A stretch of DNA of 64,000 nucleotides. It comes from Apricaphanius iberus. Taxonomy: Eukaryota; Chordata; Actinopteri; Cyprinodontiformes; Aphaniidae. The stretch lies in assembly GCA_028564705.1 (NCBI GenBank), contig JAPXFQ010000344.1, positions 377,001-441,000 on the forward strand, read 5' to 3'. Position 1 is the stretch's first letter. Each line of letters begins with the position of its first letter. Positions 1 through 34,786 of this stretch are shown here, one piece after another. The translations under genes were made by a program, and so were the position numbers. The notes beneath the pieces are model-generated. The model made no database searches. It was given only the letters and a program-made list of their open reading frames with translations, and was not told where the DNA came from.

Positions 1-59
1 TTGTGTCAAGTTGTTATGATGACTTTATTCTCTTTCTTTTTTTAAATGTTTCTATTATA

Positions 60-690
60 AGTAGGGATGTCCGATATTATCGGCCTGAAGTCAGTATCGG
101 CCGATATTGGCATTAAAATGTAATGTCGGAAATTATCGGTATCGGTTTTTATTTTTTTTCGTAAGATGAGTTTTTCACACCATACACATATTATATATCA
201 AACTCTTCAGCTACTTCTTTTCTCTCTCAAAATGTAAAAATGTGACAGATTTGAGGTTTAGTTTTTGAGATATTATTTGTTTGAGACAACTTTCAACTTA
301 TCAAAAGGCTTCTTCTGGGCCAACCTTGACAGTCTATCAGGCGCACTTTGTGACGTCATCAGCCATAAAGGTATAATGTTTATATTTTCTAAAAGCAGAA
401 ATTTGTCCTGAGTGGTGGGCCTTTGTCAGTATTCTCTGTGTGAGAAAATGTTCCAGCTACTTTTGAAGACAAAAAAAAGGCACCTTTTTCAATTGCCTAA
501 CTAAATTTCTAGTACTTATTACATTTTCTAAATTTTTAAAGCTCAAGTATGCATGATACATGATATTTCATTGTGGTTACCTAAAAGGGTTTAGTAGTTT
601 TTGTTTTTTATGAGGGAGGGTCCCCACATATCGGTATCGGAAATTACGAGTTTGGCTATATCGGTATATCGGATATCGGTAAAAAAGGGA
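60..690. mobile_element. Decayed short DNA-transposon-like repeat
   Basis: Both ends are rich in GATATCGG / ATCGGTATCGG motifs arranged as imperfect inverted repeats (GGGATGTCCGATATTATCGG near 64; reverse-complement-like sequence near 640-690). This resembles dispersed AT-rich inverted-repeat elements of fish genomes. No clear target duplication and no coding capacity. It fills the intron left of pik3c2b exon 29. Confidence 0.4.
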
Positions 691-782
691 AGAGTAGCGG
701 CTACCAGGTGTAGCAGCTAATGGGGATCTTATTAAAATCAAATCAAAATCAGGAGCTGGGTCAGCGGTGGAACCAGACTCAC

Positions 783-24903
<24,121 letters not shown>

Positions 24904-25730
24904 GGTGCCGCCGAGGAGAGGAGACGCAGGAGAGGCTGCTGGGAGATCTGTGGAGGAGACAGAGTGGGTCATGGATGCTAGAGGAAGATAACCTGGATGA
25001 TTAAAAGTTCAGGAACTATCAGGTGTTTCTAAATAAACTGGACCTGGAGAGTTATATTTGAACAAGTTAGCCAAGAAACGCATAAAGCCATTGCTTTTTG
25101 TGGTTCTGGACAGCAGAGTTACACCGACTAGATCCGGTTCTGTTCAGGTTCTGGTTTTATTACAGAATAATAAACATTCTTATGAGTTGGGTTTGATTCA
25201 CAGACGACCAGAGGGGAACATTTTTAAAAACCTGCTTTTCTATTTCAGTCCTACCGTCCCAGAGCTGACCTGAATTAAAAGTCCAGCTAAAGACGAGCTG
25301 TAAAGTATCCTTGTAAAACAAAGCTGGTTGGTCCTGGGCGGGTTGTCATCACTCTGCGCTGTGGAAGTCCAAGTAGTGCAAAGGTTAAAGAAACAAGAAC
25401 CCCAATATTCTACAAATTAAATCTTCATTAACAGAACATTCAATCAATTGAAAAAAAAAAATACATTTATAACCTAGACCTACTCTGTAGTTTTTCTGCT
25501 ATAGGCTTAGACAGTTAGGAGGACAGACTGACTATTTCTCACTTCTACTACTCTCCCATTCTGCACTTTTAGCTGTCATCTCAGCTAAAATAAATGCTCG
25601 GTTTTTCTCTTCATCGAAGCTAAACCTGGTCTTGCCTTCTATTTAGTCGAGGAACCTTTCTATTTGAGGGGAATCAGCTTAACTACTGCTGTCCGCCATT
25701 GTTCATGGCGATAAGCCCGACCTTTCTGCG

Positions 25731-27268
25731 TTTAGCATCGCCTCTCAGCGTTTAGCATCGCCTCTCTGCGTTTAGCATCGCCTCTCTGCGTTTAGCATCG
25801 CCTCTCTGCGTTTAGCATCGCCTCTCGCCGTTTAGCATCGCCTCTCGCCGTTTAGCATCGCCTCTCACCGTAAGATCGCCTCTGCGTAGCATGCCTCTCT
25901 GCGTTTAGCATCGCCTCTCTGCGTTTAGCATCGCCTCTCTCCGTTTAGCATCGCCTCTCGCCGTTTAGCATCGCCTCTCGCCGTTTAGCATCGCCTCTCG
26001 CCGTTTAGCATCGCCTCTCACCGTTTAGCATCGCCTCTCTGCGTTTAGCATCGCCTCTCACCGTTTAGCATCGCCTCTCGCCGTTTAGCATCGCCTCTCG
26101 CCGTTTAGCATCGCCTCTCTGCGTTTAGCATCGCCTCTCTGCGTTTAGCATCGCCTCTCGCCGTTTAGCATCGCCTCTCGCCGTTTAGCATCGCCTCTCG
26201 CCGTTAAGCATCGCCTCTCTGCGTTTAGCATCGCCTCTCTGCGTTTAGCATCGCCTCTCACCGTTTAGCATCGCCTCTCACCGTTTAGCATCGCCTCTCA
26301 CCGTTAAGCATCGCCTCTCACCGTTTAGCATCGCCTCTCACCGTTTAGCATCGCCTCTCTGCGTTTAGCATCGCCTCTCTGCGTTTAGCATCGCCTCTCA
26401 CCGTTTAGCATCGCCTCTCTGCGTTTAGCATCGCCTCTCTGCGTTTAGCATCGCCTCTCACCGTTTAGCATCGCTCTCACGTTTAGCATCGCCTCTCACC
26501 GTTAAGCATCGCCTCTCACCGTTTAGCATCGCCTCTCACCGTTTAGCATCGCCTCTCTGCGTTTAGCATCGCCTCTCTGCGTTTAGCATCGCCTCTCACC
26601 GTTTAGCATCGCCTCTCACCGTTAAGCATCGCCTCTCACCGTTTAGCATCGCCTCTCACCGTTTAGCATCGCCTCTCTGCGTTTAGCATCGCCTCTCACC
26701 GTTTAGCATCGCCTCTCGCCGTTTAGCATCGCCTCTCACTGTTTAGCATCGCCTCTCTGCGTTTAGCATCGCCTCTCACCGTTAAGCATCGCCTCTCACC
26801 GTTAAGCATCGCCTCTCACTGTTTAGCATCGCCTCTCACTGTTTAGCATCGCCTCTCTGCGTTTAGCATCGCCTCTCTGCGTTTAGCATCGCCTCTCTGC
26901 GTTTAGCATCGCCTCTCAGCGTTTAGCATCGCCTCTCACCGTTTAGCATCGCCTCTCTGCGTTTAGCATCGCCTCTCTGCGTTTAGCATCGCCTCTCTGC
27001 GGTTTAGCATCGCCTCTCTGCGTTAGCATCGCCTCTCACCGTTAAGCATCGCCTCTCACCGTAAGCATCGCCTCTCACCGTTAAGCATCGCTCTCACGTT
27101 TAGCATCGCCTCTCACTGTTTAGCATCGCCTCTCTGCGTTTAGCATCGCCTCTCTGCGTTTAGCATCGCCTCTCTGCGTTTAGCATCGCCTCTCTGCGTT
27201 TAGCATCGCCTCTCTGCGTTTAGCATCGCCTCTCTGCGTTTAGCATCGCCTCTCTGCGTTTAACATCA
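25731..27268. repeat. 20-bp minisatellite in pik3c2b intron 1
   Basis: About 77 copies of CGTTTAGCATCGCCTCTCTG. Most sites are invariant; variation is concentrated in four positions around the unit junction (CTGCG, CACCG, CGCCG, CACTG) plus TTTAG/TTAAG. The variant states occur in runs and repeated blocks, so internal duplications can be mapped. Confidence 0.95.
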
Positions 27269-27269
27269 T

Positions 27270-28680
27270 CTCTCCTAAGAAAAGCTACTGGGTGAGATTG
27301 TGCTTTCACTAATTGTTCTCTTTCGTCCTACAGCCTTTAATGCGTTGAGCTCCTTCTCTCCAAAATGAAACAATCAAAGGAGCTACAGCTGACATTAACT
27401 TTTTAGTTTTCCTAACACAGAAAGTACTTCCTGATCAGTGCTTATGTGCGGTTTTGTGTTTCTGCTCAAACCCCAGTTGAACCCAGCAGAGGCTTCTTCT
27501 TCTGCCTGGATTCATAATCAGCAGCAGGGATGGCCACAAAGTGAATCAATGGGATCTCCTGGATTTAAAACCTTTTATAAAGTGAACTCTGTGCAATGTT
27601 TAGTGAACAGGATAATGTTTGACTGAAAGTCTCTGTGTAAACTGGACCTGACCTCGGAAACATGTAAACAATCTGACTTCAAACCGCTTTAAAGGAGAAC
27701 AGAAAGAAAAGCAGAAATAATTCTCATTTGATGGTTTATTTCCTAGCTTTTTTCATTTGATTATTTATATTCTATAAGGTTAATGTTATATAAAATCTAT
27801 GTTATTAAGCGACTGTTAGGCTTTGGAATGAGAGGTAAGAGTTAATCAACTGGTCTGCCTCAAACATGAATCCCCCCCCATCACCAGATCAGACAAAAGG
27901 CTTTTTAATGAAGGGCTGGGGGGACAAAGAGCTGAGGCCGGAGTCACATGACTGAGGTCACAGATCGACACCAGGGACACAATCTGAAGGGGCGGGGCTA
28001 CAGTCAAAGCCAAGCTCCACCCACATGGCAGATACCCACAAACAGCCCGAGGCTCAGACTGGAAACCAGTTTATCTTACTGGGAAATAACAGGAGCAGAG
28101 AGAGTAAACCTCATCTGGTAATCAGCAGGTCGGAACCACAAACGGTTCAGTAGACCCAGAAGAACTGAGTCCGACATCAGGACAAAAGAATGAATGAAAA
28201 CATGCAAACTTTTCATTGATTAAATATGTTAACCGAGTCACTGTGGCTTGTTCTAAGGGATAAAAACTCTGATCCCATCACTCTACAGTGAGGAAAACTT
28301 CTCTGGCAGCTCCCAGTGTTCCCATGACCAGTGAGGAATCAGTTAGAGGAAGGAATCAGACTTAGAGAAGGAATACAAACCTGGGACGTCCCAACAGATT
28401 CAGCCCAAGGTCCAGAAACGACAAGAAACCCAACAGCTGCATCTCAGATTCTACAGGCCCCAGTTAGCTGTTAAAAGGTCAGTGCAAACACCTCGTACTA
28501 GCTGTAAAGCACGGTGGTGGAGGGCTGGTGATCAGGGCAGCAGCAATTCTAAAACAGAATGACTGAAACAGGAAAGAATCAAAGTGCTTGGATGGTCCAG
28601 TCCAAGTCCAGACCTCAAATTCACCAAGATGCTGCGGTGGGAAAGAACCACACGAGCTAAAGGAGTCTTTCTGAGGAATC
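27270..28680. other. pik3c2b intron 1, non-repetitive part: no gene seen
   Basis: No coding exon or RNA gene recognised; moderate AT content. Confidence 0.5.
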
Positions 28681-29470
28681 GATATGACCCGCCAGAACCC
28701 GGCGGAAACGGAACGTCAGCGAGGGATCGGATCCAGGGAGGAACTGAAACCAGGGAGGAACTGGTTCCAAGGAGGAATCTGTTCCAGAAAAGAATCAGAT
28801 CCAGGAAAGAATCGGATCCAGTAAGGAATCAGATTGAGGGAGGAATCAGTTCGTCAGAAGAACTGGTTTGATGAAGGAATCAGATCCAGGGTGGAATCGG
28901 ATCCAGCGAGGAATCAGTTCCAGAGATGAATCGGTTAGAGGAAGGGATCAGATGCAGAAAAGAATGTTATCCAGTGAGGAATTGTTTCCGGGTAGAAATC
29001 GTATCCCTGCAAGAATCGGATCCAGTCAGGAATTTGATCGAGGGACGAATCAGTTCGAGAGAAGAATCGGTTTGAGGAAGGAATCAGAACCAGGGAGGTG
29101 TCGTTTCCAGCGAGGAATCTGATCCAGAGTAGAATCGCTTCGAGGAATCTGTTCCAGCAAGGATTTGAAACCAGGGAGGAGTTGATTCTAAGGAGGAATG
29201 GGATCCAGGGACGTATCAGTTCCAGAGAAGAAACAGTTATAGAGAAAAAAATCAGTTTCAGCAAGGAATCGGATCCAGGGAGGAATTAGTTCCAAGTAAG
29301 AATAGGAACTAGCGAGGAATTGAAAACCAGGAAAAAAATCAGTTCCAGAAGAAAAAAAAATAAATCAGTTAAAGGAAACAGATCAAGGGAGAAACTGGTT
29401 TGATGGAACAATTGGGTCCAGGGAGGAATCAGTTGCAGAGAAGAATTGGTCAGAGTGGGTCTGACTGCAG
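28681..29470. repeat. Degenerate short-unit tandem array in pik3c2b intron 1
   Basis: Irregular repeats of GGAATC(A/G)GATCCAGGGA and GGAATCAGTTCCAGAGAAGA, units about 16-20 bp, strongly diverged. Open frames on either strand are by-products of the purine-rich repeat. Confidence 0.75.
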
Positions 29471-30340
29471 CCAGACTCAGAAGATGCTGTGGTTCAGTTC
29501 TTACAGGGATGTAACCGCAGCAGCACGAGTCATGCAACTGCAACAGCTTGGACCTTCATGATAGAACCTGGAGGTTCTGGACACCAGAATTAAACTGAAT
29601 TCTGATCCGACACAGAGTTCGGAAAACCCCTGGAACCAGAAACACAAAGGAACCCCCTGAATGGTTCCTGGCAGGAAGAACTGGGCCAGAATCAGCACAT
29701 CTATACCACAGAGCAGTCTGCCGAAGCCATGAAGGTTCCTTAAAGCAGTTTCGCTCCAATGGAGCTGCAGATATGTCAGTAAATGTCAGGTGACAGATCA
29801 GCGGAGTCCATCCAACCAGACTCCATTCAAAAATCACACACTTTACCCGGGCTTTATTGACCAGCAGAAGACTTGCAGGATCAAACTATTCACAACTTTT
29901 GTTTCATATTTCTGGCTTGAATTGATCCCAAATGCTTCTCTCTGGTTTACACACACAGTTTGGACCGGAACTTGGTAAATATGTAGCTCATTACAGATGT
30001 TCTCGACGGGGGAGGAGTGGTGCGCAGTTGCATACCTTCTCTGAAATAAAACCAAATTCTCTACAAGAACCATGCTTGGTTATAAATCATTTAGGAGCCG
30101 AATCTATTAGCGGACTCTGTCCATCGGAACCGTAACCTTGCTGCAGTCCGAACCGCAGTCTGGGCTCACAGACAGGCAGGGACCTTTAAAAATATCAGAT
30201 CTGTGAATGGAGTTTGGTCCGAACCCTGAACTCTTTTAACAGGCTGGGCCGATCGGAACTCTGAGTAATACAACAGACTGAACCGGACCGTGTCGGTCGC
30301 AGAACCCGTGGGGGGACGGCGACAGGTGGCACGGTCTTAC

Positions 30341-30600
30341 CTGTCCGTCAAACTACGGAGCCCGGGAGGGGCCAGCGGCTGCCATCTTTACTTTCCTCCA
30401 GGAATCACATCGATCCATGCGGAATAACGGTCGGTATTTTCCGCTGCGGCCGCTTCTCCTCTCATCCGCACCGGGGAACAGACCTCCAGCGGCACCGGGC
30501 TCAGCTCTTGGGTGACCAACGTGGGCCGCAGAGGGTGGTTCTAATCTGCGGGGTTCTGATGACACCTAGAAAGAGGCGAGAACCGCGGGGCTACGGGCTG
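30341..30600 (-). other. pik3c2b: pik3c2b non-coding exon 1 (5' UTR), upstream limit uncertain
   Basis: On the minus strand a strong donor, ACAG|GTAAGAC, ends this exon at 30,341, and the partner acceptor is at 24,947 in front of the first coding exon. The stretch to about 30,600 is CpG-rich, includes GCGGCCGC, and has no TATA box, which fits a CpG-island promoter. The transcription start cannot be fixed from sequence. Intron 1 (24,948-30,340) is therefore about 5.4 kb and carries two minisatellites. Confidence 0.7.
30353..30385 (-). other. Upstream ORF in pik3c2b 5' UTR
   Basis: An ATG at 30,385 in the context AAGATGGC opens a 10-codon reading frame (MAAAGPSRAP) that stops at 30,353, inside exon 1 and ahead of the splice donor. 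The same bases form a YY1-type motif (AAGATGGC), which often overlaps starts of TATA-less vertebrate promoters, so the motif could be serving transcription rather than translation. Confidence 0.45.
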
Positions 30601-30639
30601 CCAAGCAGCTGCAGAGGAGTCTGTCAAAGCCCATCGATA

Positions 30640-31295
30640 CACACAGAGCTTCCGGTTTACCTTTCAGAATAAAGGTCAAACAATCCTCCTGGACAGCTGC
30701 AGAGTTGTTTATACGATTCTATAATTTAGGTTCCGGGTTACCTTTCAGAATAAAGGTCAGGGAGTTGCAAGGTTTTCGAAAAAAATAATAATAATCGATA
30801 ACTCGTTTCTGAATCGGTTCTTGTAGAAATAGCTACTAAGAATCAAATCGCATGACAAGTTCAAAAATGGGTTAATTTTTCAACATAATATGCTCTTTTT
30901 TTTAACAGCTAAAATAGGAATTAAAAATCCAGACAGCCATTTTAAAGCTGAGTTTTCTTCCCCTGTAAACTGTTACCCAGTGTTAAGTCAGTGTATTACA
31001 GGCATATAATTAAGATAACAGCTCAAAAAAAATTTTTTTTAACAGCACTTGATCAGTATCTATGTCGAACTGGATCAGACGGAATCATACTGACTCATGA
31101 TGATAGATTCTAACTTACTCTTGAGAATCTGGATACTTTGAATCAATACCTAGCCTTAATCACGGAGGGTCCGGTTTACCTTTCAGAATAAAGGCCAGAA
31201 ACGATCCTGCTGGACAGCTGCAGAGTAGATTAAAATGAAATAAATATCCCTCATTTAGGTTCCCGTTTACCTTTCAGAATAAAGGCCAGTCCCTT
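30640..31295. repeat. Duplicated promoter-proximal block with ETS-like motifs
   Basis: A block of about 115-120 bp occurs at 30,650-30,766 and again at 31,168-31,292. Each block has a TTACCTTTCAGAATAAAGG motif at both ends, giving four copies, and a shared centre CTGGACAGCTGCAGAGT. The first copy starts CTTCCGGTTTACC, which on the gene strand is the ETS/GABP core CCGGAAG. The block is directly upstream of pik3c2b exon 1; about 400 bp of AT-rich sequence separates the two blocks. Confidence 0.7.
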
Positions 31296-31327
31296 TTGAC
31301 AGGACCAGTGAGGCTGTGGGTTATCTG

Positions 31328-32040
31328 CAAAGGTGGGTAGTAACTAGTTACATTTATTTGAGTTACTTTTTGGGGGAAATGTACTTTTAAGAGTAGTTTT
31401 GCTATTTCTTACTTTTTACTTTTACTTAATATTACTATGAAGAATCGATATGATGACTTGAGTAAAATTTCTAGATACTCTACCCACTCTGAGTAAATTC
31501 ACTGAATGAAGAGTGAAACACATTTTCACCAACAATACACCAGACACACACACACACACACACCTACAGCTTATTAAAGGAGAGTTCCTGCTGATTCTAC
31601 ACAAGCTTTAGTTTTCTAATGATAATCTTCTGTCTGATGAGCTTCTTGCATTTTGAGGTCAAGAGAATATACAGTAAACACCATAAATTGTCACTGGGTA
31701 CGTAATTTCCTCCTGAATGTATGCCTGTTATATTGAAAAAAAAATACTTAGAAAAGTCTTTCTTCTGCTTGCAATTTATTGTGTAATTACAATATCTTTT
31801 CTTTCGTTTTAGTTTTTACGATACCAGAATTTGCCCATAACTGTATATTTATATCTGTCTGATTATATAATAATAAAAAAATTAGATCAGATGTTACTCA
31901 GTGTTCAAGTGTATCAACTACTTTTTTTTAACCAAATACTTTTTTGGACGGCTACTTTTTTACTTTTACTTGAGTAAAAATATGCTGAAGAAGTGCTACT
32001 TTTTCTTGAATACAAGGTTTGGATTCACTCCCCACCTCTG
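31328..32040. mobile_element. hAT-like short element with 8-bp flanking duplication
   Basis: Ends CAAAGGTGGGTAGT and, inverted, CAGAGGTGGGGAGT. Flanks GTTATCTG (31,320-31,327) and GGTATCTG (32,041-32,048) match at 7 of 8 bases. Subterminal TACTTTTACTTGAGTAAAAA-type repeats are characteristic. 713 bp, non-coding; contains a (CA)n tract near 31,545-31,562. Confidence 0.7.
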
Positions 32041-32099
32041 GGTATCTGGGTGGATTTTAAAGGTACCAGAACACCAGGTCCAGAATGACTGGACAAATG

Positions 32100-33420
32100 A
32101 TAAAACTATAATCATTGCCACTTTTGATCCAGTGAGGAATTGTTCTCTCTGCTCAGCTCTCAGCGAGGACGGTCGCTTTTTTCCCTCCCTCCTCCTCCTG
32201 TGTCTTATCCCACAGCTCTCTGTCTCCTGTGCCTCTATCTGGAGTATCTTTTGGCAATTTTCTCCGAAACCAAACTGAATAAGCGAAGATGGAAATGGTC
32301 AGCTGGTCTCTGAATGCTATTGATAAAATCTACTCAACTCTACGAAGCACCGGTAAGGGTCAACCGGGGTGTCAATCAATCATGGTGTTCGGGTTTCTGC
32401 TGATTGGAATGGGCAGTTACTGGAACTACCGAAAAATGGAGCAACAAAGATCTGAAACACGGTCGAGATTGGTCACTGTTCTGGAAGCGATTGGACGGCT
32501 GAAGGAACAGCCGGATGCGTTGATTCGTACTGATGGGACTCAGAACCAAATGCTGGGGGAGCTGGGACGCAGAACAGACGCTGTAAGAGGCGATCTGGCC
32601 GGCGCTCTGGGACTCATCCGCAATTTGTCATCGGACTTGGAGAAACTGTCGGTGCGGATTGGGGCAACTGGAAATTAATTGGATTTGGAACTATTAATCT
32701 GGGAATTAATTTGGATTTGGAACTTTAATTTGAACTAAAATTTGGCTGAATTAGATTATAAAAGAAACCACTGACAGACTGAAAGGGCAGAGAAGAATAT
32801 TTGCTCTCTCCCTGCTATCCAAATAAGTACTGTTTTGGCTCCCATGAAGACCTTCAACCTGGTCCTAATCAAATCTCCCTGAGAAGAATGTCAACAGAGT
32901 CTCCTCTCCCCCGTACACCTGCATCTACTGACACACACACTGACATGGTTACACACACTCACATTCACACACACCGTCTCGCTGTATCCTAAATTCTCTC
33001 TCCTGCAACAGGAAGCTGGATAACAGCGCGCCTCGATGGCAGCGCGTTAACCTGTGGACTGGAGCTCATACCTGCCCATCCTTCCTGATGTGTCATTGTT
33101 AATGTCTGAATATGTGCTTAAATGTTTGTTGGTGTGGTTTTTTCTATTACCTGCGTTGTGAGTGCTGTACGGACCCACAACACAGTTGAGCGTTTTTTCC
33201 CCTCACCGTGGAACCCTCCCCTACCCAGATGTGTATTTCTCTATGTTTCATAAACGGGAGCGCCGCTCGGTGGCTGCATGCCCAACAGTGACCTGGATCT
33301 GTTTGTTGTTGTTGTTGTTGTTTGTAATGATCTTGGACAGGTTGTACTGTATCTGTAAATTCCTTGTATGCGTCATACTTGTATGTGTCATACTTGGCCA
33401 TTAAAGCTGATTCTGATTGG
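32100..33420 (+). mobile_element. Candidate retroposon carrying the 129-residue ORF
   Basis: Downstream of the ORF the sequence has (CA)-rich stretches near 32,930-32,975, a (GTT)n tract at 33,303-33,322 and the terminal CCATTAAAGCTGATTCTGAT, a 3' end type seen on many teleost LINE-related elements. The 5' boundary is approximate and I found no convincing target duplication. Confidence 0.4.
32289..32678 (+). CDS. Unidentified 129-residue ORF in a retroposon-like unit
   Basis: An intact ORF with ATG at 32,289 in context GAAGATGG. The protein has a polar first 29 residues, a short hydrophobic stretch at about residues 30-45 (IMVFGFLLIGMGSYW), then a charged region rich in Leu, Arg and Glu (residues 48-126) with coiled-coil character. 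I recognise no family. It is preceded by a pyrimidine tract (32,175-32,225) and followed by a (GTT)n tract and an ATTAAA-type tail ending GCTGATTCTGATTGG at 33,419, which suggests a retroposed or mobile unit rather than a host gene. It might also be one exon of an unknown gene. Confidence 0.35.
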   Translation: MEMVSWSLNAIDKIYSTLRSTGKGQPGCQSIMVFGFLLIGMGSYWNYRKMEQQRSETRSRLVTVLEAIGRLKEQPDALIRTDGTQNQMLGELGRRTDAVRGDLAGALGLIRNLSSDLEKLSVRIGATGN

Positions 33421-34786
33421 AACTAAAACCATTATAAAACCTATTTAGCAAAACGAATCAAACATGAATGATTTTTTGATGGTTTATGATCTTTTTTCTC
33501 TTGATAGAAAACCAAGTTATTAAAAATAAACAAAGAAACAGACGGGACTTCCTGTTGGTCAGTGGCAAAAGTACCTACAGTAGATTGTGTCAAAATAAAA
33601 GCTCTTCCTGTCTGTCCTAACAGAACTGGACTCGCAGGGAGAAAAGCTGCAGGAAAAAACAAATGTTATGACTCAGAAAAATCAAGAAAGTCCTGCTTGC
33701 GCCTTAGTTCTTCAGTAACATGAGATTTGGCCCAAACCCCAGCTTCAGTTCATGCAGACCAGAGCTCTAACTGGTTCTGACTCACACAGATTTCTCTTCG
33801 TCGGTCTCTGATCGTGCAGAATCAACAGAAGCTGACAAAGCATTTCTTGGAAAGTGAACTGGAGGGTGTTCCTCAGGCTGTGTCTAAACCTGCAGGTGAG
33901 CAGGAACCAGTTCTTCCAGAAGAGTACCCTGAACAGAGATGCTTATTTTCTGTCAGACCATTCAGAGAGAAACACTGTTCCTGGTTCTGACAGCAGCAGA
34001 ACCCTTCTCTTGTAGAATGCTTAATCAGAACCAGCTTTTTTATGGACCTTCCAGGCAGGAATCATTCTGAAATGCTAAACTTGAATAAATGCTTTTAAAA
34101 ACTGAATCTGATTTAGCCGAATTTGAAATCCTATGGATTAGTTTAGAAAGGATTGTTACCAAATTTAAATTAAATGTGATATTTTGAAAATGAGTTAATT
34201 TGTTTTAAAAGCTAAGGTGTGTAAGTCGATTTCTTCCATTTACCTCCATGATCATTTCCTAAAACAATCTGTTTGGTCCCTAAAAGATACGGAAAAAGGC
34301 TAAATTCGCAAAAATCTAAATTAGCGTAATAAAAAGTGGCAATTCATGAAGAACAATGAAATCGGCAGATGAATATATAACCCACAAGTGATGATTTCCA
34401 GTAATATAATCTATATGCAAAGCCCAACAACACAACTGCTTTAAACTTTCGTATTATAAGATTAGACAGGTATATAAACGCCCCAGTGCGAACAATGCTA
34501 ACTTAGCGCTTTCAGCTAATCGTTCTAGTTGGGATTCCGTAGGTTTGCTGAGGTACAATGTAGTTCTATTATTCTGTACTCGGTTATTTCTCCAGGACCC
34601 GGATATCCGAACCAAAAAGACAGGATTTATAAGAACGGAAATTGAATGGTAGAATTATATCTGAACTTTGATAAGTCAAGTTAAATTTTTGTTATAGGTT
34701 GAAATGCAGTTTTTGCTAAAAATGAATTCATTTTCAAAATATTAAAGGTGCATTTCCAAACAACGTCAGAGACGTGCTATGATTTA

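Noticed and set aside
1..782. Search for the remaining pik3c2b exons (end of PX, C-terminal C2)
   Set aside because: No in-phase exon with family residues was found; the region is mostly a repeat, so the rest of the gene must lie outside the window.
24904..24972. Upstream in-frame ATG giving a 23-residue longer pik3c2b N-terminus
   Set aside because: A strong acceptor (TCTCCTCCACAG) at 24,948 places this ATG in intron 1, and the family N-terminus aligns with the ATG at 24,903.
25731..27268. Regular short repeats resembling a CRISPR array
   Set aside because: Units are contiguous 20-bp copies with no spacers, in a eukaryotic intron.
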